Shown piece by piece: positions 52,764 through 61,304 of a DNA stretch of 64,000 nucleotides. Each line of letters starts with the position of its first letter. The first letter of the stretch is position 1. The stretch is from Falsihalocynthiibacter halioticoli (GTDB taxonomy: Bacteria; Pseudomonadota; Alphaproteobacteria; Rhodobacterales; Rhodobacteraceae): contig NZ_JAOYFC010000002.1 in the NCBI RefSeq assembly GCF_025802015.1, positions 558,001 through 622,000 of the forward strand. The letters are read 5' to 3'. The notes under the pieces were generated by a model. It was not told the DNA's origin, searched no databases, and was given only the letters and a program-made list of their open reading frames with translations. The position numbers and the translations under genes were made by a program.

Positions 52764-53840
52764 TTACATTTTTGTGTCTTGAGACAGTGATTTTGCTCGA
52801 TTGAGCTTGCGCAAAACCGCATCGCTTTCGTCCGGGCTAACCTGCGCATAATGCTCGATTACCTGCGCCGCGTAGCGAACCGACCACCCCATCAGCACCG
52901 CAATCTGGCGCAAAGACAGATCGGCATTCAGCAATCTTGTCGCCGCCGTCCCGCGTGTATCAGACAGAGTCTTCTCCCTGCCGTCGATCCAAGGGGGGAT
53001 CTGAGCTTCGCGCCGCCACTTGGTGATCTGGTTCGATGCCCAACGGGCCGTCAAAGGCCTGCCAAGCTCTGACACCAGCAACACCTCTTGGCCTTCCGGC
53101 GTCTCTGCGATCAATTTCTCAAGTGCCGATGTGGCAGGGATATATGCGATCTGGCCGCGCTTACTGGTCCTGAAACGAAGGCGCTTGCCGTGCGGCGTGT
53201 CTTCGAATTGGTCCATTTTGACCTGAACCAGATCGGCCGCTCGCAAACCGGTTTCGCATCCGGCGGTCAGGATCCTCTGCACCCATTTCGGTGCGTGCTT
53301 ATTGAACTGAGCGATATCGCCGCTCGTCCAGATAATTTCTGTGCGGTTCGATTGGTAGAGTTTCTTGAGCTTGTGGCAGTGGTGCTCTTTCAGCTTCCCC
53401 TCTTCCACCGCCCAATTGAGGACGCGCGCCGCATGGGTGCCTGCCATATCGTGCTGCTTGGGCGAATGAAGCCACTTCTTGCGCCAATTGTTAACCTCGC
53501 CCCTTGAGGCGCGCTCTTCGAACATCGCGACAGGATCGGCACCGAACTCCTCGCGGAACAGTTCCAGCCATTTGCGGATATCAGCCTTTGAACGCTCAGC
53601 CTTGGGCAAGGACGCACTGGACAGAAAATCGTCGACCAAGTGAGTCGTCAGATATTCAGCCGGGCTCACGGGCTTACCGCACTGCGAAAACGCATGGAAG
53701 AATTCGGGCTCTTTGGGGTTCGGGTCCGTCCCCTCCCAAAATTTGGGGCCGCCCCGCCAGGCATAGAAATGGTAGCGAACACCAGACACAACTTTGCGCC
53801 GGACACGGTGGACGCCCTTGGGAAGGTTACTTCTGGGCAC
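52764..53840 (-). CDS. Tyrosine-type phage/island integrase
   Basis: A 358-residue tyrosine recombinase. The first catalytic Arg is in GCETGLRAADLV; box II reads LSDTRGTAATRL, where the usual His of HxxR is Ser; then MGWSVRYAAQVIEHYAQ, with Trp replacing His and the nucleophilic Tyr in EHYAQ. An N-terminal SAM-like domain precedes this. The GTG at 53840 with GGAGAG is favoured, since the upstream reading has no family sequence. It overlaps the AlpA-like gene by 14 bases. Its position next to tRNA-Cys marks a genomic island border. Confidence 0.9.
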   Translation of the reverse strand: MPRSNLPKGVHRVRRKVVSGVRYHFYAWRGGPKFWEGTDPNPKEPEFFHAFSQCGKPVSPAEYLTTHLVDDFLSSASLPKAERSKADIRKWLELFREEFGADPVAMFEERASRGEVNNWRKKWLHSPKQHDMAGTHAARVLNWAVEEGKLKEHHCHKLKKLYQSNRTEIIWTSGDIAQFNKHAPKWVQRILTAGCETGLRAADLVQVKMDQFEDTPHGKRLRFRTSKRGQIAYIPATSALEKLIAETPEGQEVLLVSELGRPLTARWASNQITKWRREAQIPPWIDGREKTLSDTRGTAATRLLNADLSLRQIAVLMGWSVRYAAQVIEHYAQVSPDESDAVLRKLNRAKSLSQDTKM

Positions 53841-54084
53841 GGCGCGCTCTCCGCTGTGCAACGAGGCTCGGTTGCGAAGTGGCCTCGCGTTCTGCCGCGC
53901 TGATGCCCTGAACAGCATCCAATCGCGCGCGAATGAGTTTCGGGTCATACCACCCGCGCCGCCCTGGCACCGGAGCGATACCAGTCCTACGGCAGAAGTC
54001 ATAGAAGGACGCGCTCGGCTCACTGTAGCCGAAGAGAAGCGCAAGCTCTGGGGTCGGAATCAGCTGAATATGGCTTGGGCTCAT
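53827..54084 (-). CDS. AlpA-like small DNA-binding protein (possible excisionase)
   Basis: An 85-residue basic protein whose middle (PELALLFGYSEPSASFYDFCRRTGIAPVPGRRGWYDPKLIRARLDA) has the layout of a winged-helix AlpA/excisionase domain. It overlaps the integrase start by 14 bases and the preceding small gene by four. Such genes commonly control integrase expression or direct excision. Similarity is by pattern only. Confidence 0.65.
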   Translation of the reverse strand: MSPSHIQLIPTPELALLFGYSEPSASFYDFCRRTGIAPVPGRRGWYDPKLIRARLDAVQGISAAEREATSQPSLVAQRRARRAQK

Positions 54085-54242
54085 TTTTCAGCCCTCTCAC
54101 CCACGGCTTCTTGCCGCGACATTGCTGCCCGCAAACAAGACACCACCTGAGCGCCCTGTGAGCGTAAGTTGCGCACAGCCTCCTCTTCGAGCCAGGCTTT
54201 CACGTCCGCTGGAAGGTTAAGTTTGAATTGGGTTGTCTTCAT
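54081..54242 (-). CDS. 53-residue ribbon-helix-helix (Arc-like) protein
   Basis: A short gene of 53 residues starting MKTTQFKLNLPADVKAWLEE and ending GERAEK. A beta strand with alternating residues followed by two helices is the Arc/MetJ pattern. GAGGTGTAAAT precedes the ATG at 54242, and the stop overlaps the AlpA-like start as ATGA, so it leads a three-gene operon with that gene and the integrase. It faces a second Arc-like gene across two palindromes and probably represses both. Confidence 0.75.
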   Translation of the reverse strand: MKTTQFKLNLPADVKAWLEEEAVRNLRSQGAQVVSCLRAAMSRQEAVGERAEK

Positions 54243-54260
54243 ATTTACACCTCAACAAAA

Positions 54261-54275
54261 GGACATAAAATGTCC
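54261..54275. promoter_or_regulatory. Palindromic operator 1 between divergent RHH genes
   Basis: GGACATAAAATGTCC is a perfect 6-3-6 palindrome, a form used by Arc/MetJ-type ribbon-helix-helix repressors. It is 18 bases from the leftward gene start. Confidence 0.65.
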
Positions 54276-54285
54276 ATACCATTGA

Positions 54286-54300
54286 GGACAAATATTGTCC
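54286..54300. promoter_or_regulatory. Palindromic operator 2 between divergent RHH genes
   Basis: GGACAAATATTGTCC is a second perfect 6-3-6 palindrome starting 25 bases after the first and sharing its GGACA/TGTCC arms. It ends 11 bases before the ATG of the rightward RHH gene. Confidence 0.65.
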
Positions 54301-54311
54301 ATCATGCAATC

Positions 54312-54617
54312 ATGAAAGAAGAAGCCTTGGTCCAATTCAAACTCTTGCTTCCTGCCGCGCTCAAGAAGCGTCTGGAAACGCATGCCACACTGAACCGGCG
54401 CAGCCTGTCTCAGGAAATCGTCGTCGCCCTAGAGGAGAAGTATCCGGCCGCAGAACCGGATGCGACATCCGATCCAGCGGCCCGTATGCTGTTCTGGCTC
54501 GCCAAACGCATCCGTCGAAGAAACCCAAAGCCTGGGACGCCAAGGGACAAACAAGCCGCGCTATATGAACGCATTGCGGGCGATATCGCGGAACGCATGA
54601 AAGACATCGGCGAATAA
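54312..54617 (+). CDS. Arc-family ribbon-helix-helix regulator
   Basis: A 101-residue protein whose start MKEEALVQFKLLLPAALKKRLETHATLNRRSLSQEIVVALEE is a clear Arc-type ribbon-helix-helix. A charged C-terminal half with RIRRRNPKPGTPRDKQAALYERIAGDIAERMKD follows. An ATG at 54270 with AAAGGA upstream would add 14 residues but starts inside an operator, so 54312 is used with some doubt. It is divergent from the 53-residue RHH gene and probably autoregulates through the palindromes. Confidence 0.75.
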   Translation: MKEEALVQFKLLLPAALKKRLETHATLNRRSLSQEIVVALEEKYPAAEPDATSDPAARMLFWLAKRIRRRNPKPGTPRDKQAALYERIAGDIAERMKDIGE

Positions 54618-54619
54618 CC

Positions 54620-55261
54620 CTAGTAGGCCACCCACTCATATCCGTGGTTGCCCTCGTGATCTTCCCATTCAACACCGACGCCACGCAGCCAACTCGATGA
54701 CGAACAGCGCCGCGACGGCAGTACCCATTGCGGGGCGGCGGCTGGTGTCGTGCGGTGCCAGCCGAATTCGCCCTGCGTGCCATAGGTCCCGAGGCGCATG
54801 TTGTAGCTCTCAGAACAATCATCATCGCGACCACGTTCACGATGACTGTAGTGTCGAACATCCCAGACACGGATCGAGCGCACGAAATCGAATTCCAGAC
54901 CGCTGATGTCGATATCGGCACTGCCTTCGACCACCTGAGCCAGGATGACTTGGCCAAGCGTCTGACTTGATTGGTTGCTGGCCTCCCAGACTTTAGGGGC
55001 AATACTTTGCAACGGCGCGCGCTCAGAAACCCCCATCGGGCAGCGCCAGATTTGCAACGGCGGCTCAATCGGCCAGGGCGTGATCCGGCGGATAAACACT
55101 GCTCGGGCGTGGGCACATTCTGCTGACGCGGGCCAACCACCGGCCAGGCAAAGCAGAATGGCGCAATCGACCTGATAGGCCTTTGCCGCCTGCGGGGCCA
55201 CGGTTGAAAGAAGAGCCACGACAGCTCCGGCGCTCAAATTTCTGATAAGTCTGCACCACAT
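54620..55261 (-). CDS. Secreted protein of unknown function, island-borne
   Basis: A 213-residue protein with a probable signal peptide (LIRNLSAGAVVALLSTVAPQAAKA). The mature part has several cysteines (VDCAILLCLAGGWPASAECAHAR and WRCPMG), then an Asp/Arg/Ser-rich central region and a C-terminal WLRGVGVEWEDHEGNHGYEW. I do not recognise a family, although the Cys-rich start resembles small exported proteins found in integrative elements. Its stop is three bases from the converging RHH gene stop. Confidence 0.7.
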   Translation of the reverse strand: MWCRLIRNLSAGAVVALLSTVAPQAAKAYQVDCAILLCLAGGWPASAECAHARAVFIRRITPWPIEPPLQIWRCPMGVSERAPLQSIAPKVWEASNQSSQTLGQVILAQVVEGSADIDISGLEFDFVRSIRVWDVRHYSHRERGRDDDCSESYNMRLGTYGTQGEFGWHRTTPAAAPQWVLPSRRCSSSSWLRGVGVEWEDHEGNHGYEWVAY

Positions 55262-55419
55262 ATCAATAAATGCCTTCTGACTACATTACTGCATTATTGA
55301 TACACTAGCTCCAATCTCAATCTCCACACCATATGCGAGCATAGTGTTTATGATGTTCGCGCGCGTTTTGTGGAATATATTCCGTAGAGCGGTTCTTGTG
55401 ATCTGGCCGAATAGAGGCC

Positions 55420-55632
55420 ATGAAATTACGGGAACGAGTAGGGTTAAATGTCCGGAATCTAAGAAGTTCCAGAGGATTGAGCCAAGAACAGCTAGCTTTG
55501 GCTGCGGATGTAGATCGCAGCTATATCAGCGAGATCGAACTCGCCAAAAATTCAGCATCAATCGATGTTCTGGAGCGGATCGCACTTGCTCTCGAAATCG
55601 ACCCACAAGAGTTATTAAACAAGAGGGGCTGA
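55420..55632 (+). CDS. XRE-family transcriptional regulator
   Basis: A 70-residue single-domain Cro/C1 protein. Its helix-turn-helix reads LSQEQLALAADVDRSYISEIELAKNSASI. The ATG at 55420 follows AGAGG, and a second small gene begins two bases after its stop. Single-domain XRE proteins on islands usually control neighbouring transfer or maintenance genes; the targets here are not evident. Confidence 0.93.
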   Translation: MKLRERVGLNVRNLRSSRGLSQEQLALAADVDRSYISEIELAKNSASIDVLERIALALEIDPQELLNKRG

Positions 55633-55634
55633 TA

Positions 55635-55835
55635 TTGCCCGAAATTACGAGTGTTCGCACAACGGCCGAAGCCATCGGCCGTATTTCATGCATCAAAACA
55701 GGTGAAGAAATCGGCCTTCTGTATCGCTGGGACAACGGCGAGACGCAGGCTGCGTTGCACAATGACGGCGAGCCTATAGCGCAACACAACTCAGAGCTTA
55801 CCACTGAACCAGACATTGGTGGAAAACGCAGCTAA
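55635..55835 (+). CDS. Small protein downstream of the XRE gene
   Basis: A 66-residue reading starting at TTG 55635 after GAGGGG, ending with ELTTEPDIGGKRS. The core (GRISCIKTGEEIGLLYRWDNGETQAAL) looks like two strands of a small beta protein. It begins two bases past the XRE stop, implying cotranscription. No family is recognised, and the non-ATG start leaves some doubt. An insertion sequence begins 16 bases after the stop. Confidence 0.6.
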   Translation: MPEITSVRTTAEAIGRISCIKTGEEIGLLYRWDNGETQAALHNDGEPIAQHNSELTTEPDIGGKRS

Positions 55836-55851
55836 CGGCCGGAAAGAGCCC

Positions 55852-57383
55852 ATTCTGTTGAAAAACTCACCCTTGATCGAGGCCGAAGTCACTGATTCAA
55901 TTTCCATATTGAACGGGGGATTGAGTGATGATGGGACCGAGACAAGAAGCGCAGGCGGCTTTGTTTTACGAGTTTTCGCTGGAAGATCATGTGCCTCAAG
56001 CCCACCTGTTGCGCTCGATTGATCGGTTTGTCGATCTGAGTGGCATTCGCACCCATCTTGCGGAGTTCTACAGCCACACGGGCCGCCCTTCTGTCGACCC
56101 TGAACTCCTGATCCGCATGCTTCTGGTGGGGTATTGCTTTGGCATCCGCTCCGAACGCCGCCTGTGCGAGGAAGTGCATCTGAACCTGGCCTATCGATGG
56201 TTCTGTCGGCTCGACCTCAATGACCGCGTGCCCGACCATTCGACCTTCTCGAAAAACCGACATGGGCGGTTTCGGGAGAGCGAACTGCTGCGCCATTTGT
56301 TTGAGACGACTGTTACCCGTTGCATCGCAGAGGGTCTCGTGAGCGGCCAACGTATGGCCATCGACGCCAGTCTGATCGAGGCTGACGCCAACAAGCAGAA
56401 CTCGACACCGAAGGAAGAATGGGACGCGACAACCATTGATCCCATGGATGCACCACGCGCCGTTCGAGAGTATCTCGACACATTGGATGAGGCGGCCTTT
56501 GGCGCTGCCAGCAATGTGCAGCCGAAGTTCACATCACATTCCGACCCCGCCAGTCAATGGACGGCAGCCCGCAAAGGTCCTGCATTCTTCAGCTATTCCG
56601 ACAATTATCTGATCGATACGGATTATGGGGTCATCGTCGACGTCGAGGCCACACGATCCATTCGGCAGGCCGAGGTTGGGTCCACCAAAACAATGCTCAG
56701 GCGCGTGAAAGACAGGTTTGATCTGCACCCGGAGCGCCTAATCGCAGATACCGCCTATGGCACCGGGCCGATGTTGGGCTGGCTTGTCGAACGCAAGATC
56801 GCCCCACACATTCCTGTCTTTGACAAGTCCAGCCGCAGCGATGGCACATGGACGCGTGCTGACTTCGAATGGGATGCAGAGAACGATCAATACATCTGTC
56901 CGGAGGGGCACGCGCTGAAGCAGTTCCGTCGCAACTATTCCGACCCGAACCGAGGACCCACCGGCAAAGGCACAGCCCGCTATCGCGCATTGAAACTGAC
57001 CTGCCAGGCCTGCCCATCAAAGGCCAAATGCTGCCCGAATGCCGACGCTCGCAAGATCACACGTGAAGAACACGAAGACGCACGTCAAGTCGCTCGCGAC
57101 ATCGCCAAGACCCGCCAATACGAGATCTCAATGAAGCTCCGAAAGAAGGTCGAGATGCTCTTCGCTCACCTCAAACGCATTCTCGGCCTCGGGCGGCTCC
57201 GATTACGCGGACCATGCGGTGCAAATGACGAATTCCTCCTCGCCGCAACCGCCCAAAACCTCCGCAAACTGGCAAAGATCTTTCCCGCACCGCAGCAAAC
57301 GCGCAAAGCCTGATAGAAAAGGCGCTCGCGCTATGTTCAGCACCGCGCTTTCTGCGTCAGCAACACGTTGTTTTTCCACAGAA
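55852..57383. mobile_element. IS1182-family insertion sequence, apparently complete
   Basis: About 1,532 bases bounded by imperfect terminal inverted repeats: ATTCTGTTGAAAAAC at the left (55852-55866) and, on the other strand, ATTCTGTGGAAAAAC at the right (57369-57383), one mismatch in 15. It carries one intact transposase gene. Outer ends may extend a few bases and no target-site duplication could be settled by eye. Confidence 0.8.
55928..57313 (+). CDS. IS1182-family DDE transposase
   Basis: A 461-residue transposase. The N-terminal domain (LEDHVPQAHLLRSIDRFVDLSGIR, then RPSVDPELLIRMLLVGYCFGIRSERRLCEEVHLNLAYRWF) and the DDE core are complete: D in MAIDASLIEAD, D in LIADTAYGTG, and late EISMKLRKKVEMLFAHLKR with the Glu. 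Zinc-like cysteines CQACPSKAKCCPN are present. The ATG at 55928 follows GGGGGATTGAG. No frameshift is seen, so it may be active. Confidence 0.96.
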   Translation: MMGPRQEAQAALFYEFSLEDHVPQAHLLRSIDRFVDLSGIRTHLAEFYSHTGRPSVDPELLIRMLLVGYCFGIRSERRLCEEVHLNLAYRWFCRLDLNDRVPDHSTFSKNRHGRFRESELLRHLFETTVTRCIAEGLVSGQRMAIDASLIEADANKQNSTPKEEWDATTIDPMDAPRAVREYLDTLDEAAFGAASNVQPKFTSHSDPASQWTAARKGPAFFSYSDNYLIDTDYGVIVDVEATRSIRQAEVGSTKTMLRRVKDRFDLHPERLIADTAYGTGPMLGWLVERKIAPHIPVFDKSSRSDGTWTRADFEWDAENDQYICPEGHALKQFRRNYSDPNRGPTGKGTARYRALKLTCQACPSKAKCCPNADARKITREEHEDARQVARDIAKTRQYEISMKLRKKVEMLFAHLKRILGLGRLRLRGPCGANDEFLLAATAQNLRKLAKIFPAPQQTRKA

Positions 57384-57701
57384 TCAGCCCAAAGTGAACA
57401 ATGCTGCATCGCGTTCCAATGTAGGCTCTCATAGCCGAGGATGAAAAAGTGACAAAATCAAACCGAGTTTCGCCAAGGGTTTGTGGCAGAGTATCGACAC
57501 CGGTAAGATCCAAAATGCTTGTAAAATTGGCCTGTGATCTGTCAGATGCCAGCGGCAGAAGGAGAGCCATCCCTTCACGAGGACTTGATCATCGCTCATA
57601 AATGAGGCCTTGAACCTATAGTGGCTTGAGGTTCTACAAGGCACTCGAGGCATCCAAGCCGCGGCTGGAGGTGCACAAACAATTTCTTTGGAGTAGGACC
57701 T
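57384..57701. other. Gap with no convincing gene (318 bases)
   Basis: Right flank of the insertion sequence up to the L,D-transpeptidase start. Short readings exist on the minus strand, one running into the insertion sequence (near DLTGVDTLPQTLGETRFDF), but none has a ribosome site or recognisable fold. It may hold the promoter of the next gene or the remains of a gene cut by the insertion. Confidence 0.6.
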
Positions 57702-58364
57702 ATGCTGACCCGGCGCCATTTCATTTCCACGTCCACTGCGATGTTTTCGTTACCGATCGCGGGACCGGCTTTGGCCAGTAGCTGGCCAACGACCGGCCAA
57801 AAAGCGTCGTGGGATTCTCAGGTAACGCCCAGCAACTATGACCCGGCGACATCCAATCCGTGGGGGCTGCATCCCCGTTTCTTGCCGCAACGTGTTGCTG
57901 CGAAAGATGGCCTTGTGCCAGGTGACATCCATGTCGATGCAGTCGCCCGCTATCTCTATCACATTGAAGAAGGTGGTACAGCGATGCGGTATGGAGTGGC
58001 GATCGCGCGTGGAAATCTCTACGAACCAGGAACCTACACCATTCGGCGAAAGGTCGAATGGCCACACTGGACCCCAACAGCGTCAATGATCGAACGAAAT
58101 CCGGAAAACGCAGAATTTGCGGATGGGATGGAGCCGGGGCCGAAGAATGCACTCGGGTCACGTGCTCTTTATCTCTACGTTGGCAACCGAGACACTTACC
58201 TTCGCATCCACGGGACACCTAAACCTTGGTCGATTGGCGGTCGAGCGAGTTCTGGCTGCGTCCGGATGGTCATGGCACATATCAATGATCTCTATTCAAA
58301 CGTCGCCATAGGGTCGACCGTATACCTGTATTCTGCCGAACAGAGTGTTGTTTCGGACAGCTAG
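57702..58364 (+). CDS. Exported L,D-transpeptidase (YkuD domain)
   Basis: A 220-residue cell-wall crosslinking enzyme. A signal peptide with an RR pair (MLTRRHFISTSTAMFSLPIAG) directs export. The YkuD active site is complete: His in LRIHGTPKPW and the catalytic Cys C186 in ASSGCVRM. It should form or exchange 3-3 peptidoglycan links or attach proteins to the wall. It is one of two such genes flanking a metal-exporting ATPase on the island. Confidence 0.9.
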   Translation: MLTRRHFISTSTAMFSLPIAGPALASSWPTTGQKASWDSQVTPSNYDPATSNPWGLHPRFLPQRVAAKDGLVPGDIHVDAVARYLYHIEEGGTAMRYGVAIARGNLYEPGTYTIRRKVEWPHWTPTASMIERNPENAEFADGMEPGPKNALGSRALYLYVGNRDTYLRIHGTPKPWSIGGRASSGCVRMVMAHINDLYSNVAIGSTVYLYSAEQSVVSDS

Positions 58365-58437
58365 TGCAGGATTGTGACGCGTTGATCTTCGCTCCGGCCC
58401 TCAACGTGGGCCGGAGATGTCAGGAAGATCGTTACGT

Positions 58438-58710
58438 TTACCGAGCAACACAAATCGGGTTGCCACCAGCGGTTCTGAGGGGAAGCAAGGTCTTTTCTAC
58501 GGGTCCGTTGTGTTCATACCAGTAGCATCCGTCTTCTTCGCGGAGCCGGGCTGTTGCAAGGTTTTGACTTGGATCAGCCAGTTCCACGATAGCCTCTGGC
58601 ACGTTTCCGATTTTTTGGGATCCGTTCTGATCTGTCGTCGCGCATGCGCCAAGCAGCAGTACCCCAAGTAGCGGTAGTCCGATCGGTCCGGCAAATTGCT
58701 GAGTCTTCAT
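58438..58710 (-). CDS. Small lipoprotein
   Basis: A 90-residue protein with a lipoprotein signal: FAGPIGLPLLGVLLLGACATT, the lipobox being LLGAC. The mature part is acidic, with NVPEAIVELADPSQNLATARLREEDGCYWYEHNGPVE. No family is recognised. It lies on the minus strand between the L,D-transpeptidase and the ATPase promoter. Confidence 0.8.
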   Translation of the reverse strand: MKTQQFAGPIGLPLLGVLLLGACATTDQNGSQKIGNVPEAIVELADPSQNLATARLREEDGCYWYEHNGPVEKTLLPLRTAGGNPICVAR

Positions 58711-58812
58711 AAATTCCTTGTCGCCTTTCTTCGTTGATTGCGTGTCCGCCGATTGGTTTTATACTCGCGCGCCCCTTGGCAGCCGAAAACTATATACGAA
58801 ACAAAATACCTC

Positions 58813-58843
58813 TTGAACCTCTAGCGACTGTAGGAGTTATGGT
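58813..58843 (+). promoter_or_regulatory. MerR-type metal-responsive promoter of the P-ATPase
   Basis: A -35 TTGAAC (58813-58818) and -10 TATGGT (58838-58843) are 19 bases apart, the stretched spacing of MerR/ZntR/CadR promoters. The spacer holds an imperfect dyad (CCTCTAG and CTGTAGG). It is 30 bases upstream of the ATPase start. No MerR-family gene is present in the window. Confidence 0.65.
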
Positions 58844-58873
58844 CCAGCCAAGCAATGATTCTGGAGATGCCGA

Positions 58874-61243
58874 ATGGCCGCCAAAACTGAAACTGTGGTA
58901 TCTGAAGTACACCCAACTGATAGAGCCAAGTCAGAAACATGTGCAAGTGAACATGCCTGCTGTGGAGGAAGCCATTCACACGAAGAGTTTGGTCCCGTGC
59001 CACAAGATGGAGCGGGCCGGAGTTTTCAGGTCAGCGGTCTTGATTGCGCAGAAGAAGTGGCGATCCTCAACAAGGTCGTTGGACCGAAAGTCGGCGGGGC
59101 GGAGCACCTGGCATTCGATGTCATCAACGGACGCATGATCATACTCCACAGCGCTGCCGCAGTGTCGGATGGAGAGATCACTCAACTGGTTGCGACCACG
59201 GGTATGAGCGCAAAACCCTGGGATGCCGAGAACGCTTCGGAGGATCAAGCTGCGCATCTTGCCCGTCAGCGCCTGTTCACAATGCTGAGCGGAGGCTTTT
59301 GGGCGGCAGGATTTCTGTATCACATCGCAGAAACCGGGATGGGCGGTGCGATCGGTCTCTTTTCCGGCCATGGAGAAGCAGTGATGCCTTTGGTCGAAGC
59401 GGGGCTTTTTGCTATCGCGATCCTGGCTGGCGTTTGGCTTGTCGCCCCGAAGGCGTGGTCATCCGCGCGGCGCGTATCGCCCGACATGAACCTCTTGATG
59501 GTGGTCGCTGTGGCCGGGGCTATCGGCCTTGGCGAGTTTTTCGAGGCGGCAACGGTCGCGTTCTTCTTCTCTCTCTCGCTGTACCTTGAAAGCTGGAGTG
59601 TCGGGCGGGCGCGGAACGCTGTCTCGGCTTTGCTCGACCTAGCGCCACCTACTGCAAGGGTTGTCTACGAAGATGGTTCTGAAGCAGATGTTCCGGCGTC
59701 AGCCGTCGCCATCGATGCACATTTCGTGGTGCGTGGCGGGGACCGCATTCCATTGGACGGGCAAGTGATCGAAGGCGCCGGGGCCGTTGATCAAGCCCCG
59801 ATCACTGGCGAAAGCGCATTGGTGCCGAAGGAGCCGGGTGACGAGGTCTATGCGGGCACGATCAATGGCGAGGGCACGCTGACGGTACGCGCGACCAGGG
59901 CGGCCTCCGACACGGTGCTCGCCAAGATCATCCGCATGGTAGGCGACGCCCACACCCGCCGCGCGCCCGTGGAGCAATGGGTGGCGAAATTTGCGCGCGT
60001 CTATACGCCCATCGTGATGGCGCTCGCCATTGCCGTCGCGATGCTGCCACCGCTCGTATTTGGTGGAGCCTGGGATGACTGGTTCTACAACGCCCTCGTC
60101 CTTCTGGTGATCGCCTGCCCTTGTGCGCTGGTCATTTCGACGCCCGTGTCCATCGTCGCCGCGCTCACAGCCTCGGCCCGCGCCGGGGTGCTGATCAAGG
60201 GCGGTGCTTATGTCGAAGCTCCGGGACGCACTTCAGCCTTGGCCATGGACAAGACCGGTACGATCACCATCGGCGAGCCTGAAGTTGCTGCAATGTATCC
60301 GCTAGGGAATGCGTCGACGCAGGATCTGATGGGCGTAGCGGCGGCGCTTGAAGCGCGATCCTCCCACCCGTTAGCGCGCGCTATCCTTGTACGTGCAGAA
60401 GTCGACGGCCTTGATGTATCCGCGGCGGACGATACGCGGACCGTACCGGGGCGTGGGCTTGAAGGCAGGGTACAGGATCGGGCGGTCTGGCTCGGCTCTG
60501 ACCGGTTCGCCGAGGAAAAAGGGCTTGGAAGTGCCATTCCGACAGACCTTCGGCACCGTATCGAAGTTGCCGGTAGTACGTTGGTGGCTGTTGGTGATGC
60601 AAATGGGGTGATGGGTATTCTGGAACTGCGCGACCGCATCCGCCCCGACGCCAAGGGAATCGTGGCTCGTCTGCATGCGCAGGGCGTGAAAACCATCGTC
60701 ATGCTGACGGGCGACAATGAACGCACCGCGCGCGCGGTCGCGACAGAGGTCGGCATCGACGAGGTGCGCGCGGAGCTTCTGCCCGAGGACAAGGTGACGG
60801 CCATCGAAGACCTGGTCGAAGCGCACGATATGGTGGCCATGATTGGCGATGGCGTAAACGATGCCCCCGCCATGGCGCGGGCCCACTATGCTATCGCCAT
60901 GGGCGCGGTTGGTTCCGACGCGGCCATCGAGACGGCGGACATTGCCTTGATGACTGATGACATTGGCAGGGTGCCCTGGCTCATAGGCCATTCCCGCCGT
61001 GCGATGTCGATCATCCGTCAAAACATCGCAACCTCGCTGGCAACCAAGGCCGTTTTCGTGGTGGCGACAGCGTTTGGGATGGCATCGATGTGGGGGGCCA
61101 TTGCCGCAGATGTTGGCGTGTCACTGCTGGTTGTCGCAAATGCGCTCAGGCTGTTAAACGGACACCACGCGGAGACTCCGCCCAAAGGCGGTGACCGCGT
61201 CGGCGACAGACTGGCCGAAGGTGCTTTGGCGCACGGCCATTGA
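58874..61243 (+). CDS. Heavy-metal P1B-type ATPase (Zn/Cd/Pb group)
   Basis: A 789-residue cation exporter. The metal-binding N-terminus has an altered motif, G-L-D-C58-A-E-E, and a His/Cys-rich lead (HACCGGSHSHEE). The membrane CPC motif is C415-P-C417, the phosphorylation site D459 is in DKTGT, and SHP (SSHPLARA) and GDGVNDAP follow. The CPC with DCAEE points to Zn/Cd/Pb rather than Cu. The C-terminus is His-rich. A MerR-type promoter lies upstream. Codon use in the second half looks more GC-rich than the chromosome, consistent with transfer. Confidence 0.95.
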   Translation: MAAKTETVVSEVHPTDRAKSETCASEHACCGGSHSHEEFGPVPQDGAGRSFQVSGLDCAEEVAILNKVVGPKVGGAEHLAFDVINGRMIILHSAAAVSDGEITQLVATTGMSAKPWDAENASEDQAAHLARQRLFTMLSGGFWAAGFLYHIAETGMGGAIGLFSGHGEAVMPLVEAGLFAIAILAGVWLVAPKAWSSARRVSPDMNLLMVVAVAGAIGLGEFFEAATVAFFFSLSLYLESWSVGRARNAVSALLDLAPPTARVVYEDGSEADVPASAVAIDAHFVVRGGDRIPLDGQVIEGAGAVDQAPITGESALVPKEPGDEVYAGTINGEGTLTVRATRAASDTVLAKIIRMVGDAHTRRAPVEQWVAKFARVYTPIVMALAIAVAMLPPLVFGGAWDDWFYNALVLLVIACPCALVISTPVSIVAALTASARAGVLIKGGAYVEAPGRTSALAMDKTGTITIGEPEVAAMYPLGNASTQDLMGVAAALEARSSHPLARAILVRAEVDGLDVSAADDTRTVPGRGLEGRVQDRAVWLGSDRFAEEKGLGSAIPTDLRHRIEVAGSTLVAVGDANGVMGILELRDRIRPDAKGIVARLHAQGVKTIVMLTGDNERTARAVATEVGIDEVRAELLPEDKVTAIEDLVEAHDMVAMIGDGVNDAPAMARAHYAIAMGAVGSDAAIETADIALMTDDIGRVPWLIGHSRRAMSIIRQNIATSLATKAVFVVATAFGMASMWGAIAADVGVSLLVVANALRLLNGHHAETPPKGGDRVGDRLAEGALAHGH

Positions 61244-61304
61244 ACGGGCTGGCACAGCACGCTAGTGTCAAGTTTGAAAAACCTCATGAAAGAGGCATTG
61301 AGCA

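Noticed and set aside
55836..55851. Target-site duplication at the insertion sequence ends
   Set aside because: The flanking bases (GAGCCC on the left, CAGCCC on the right) are similar but do not give a clean repeat of fixed length next to the repeats.
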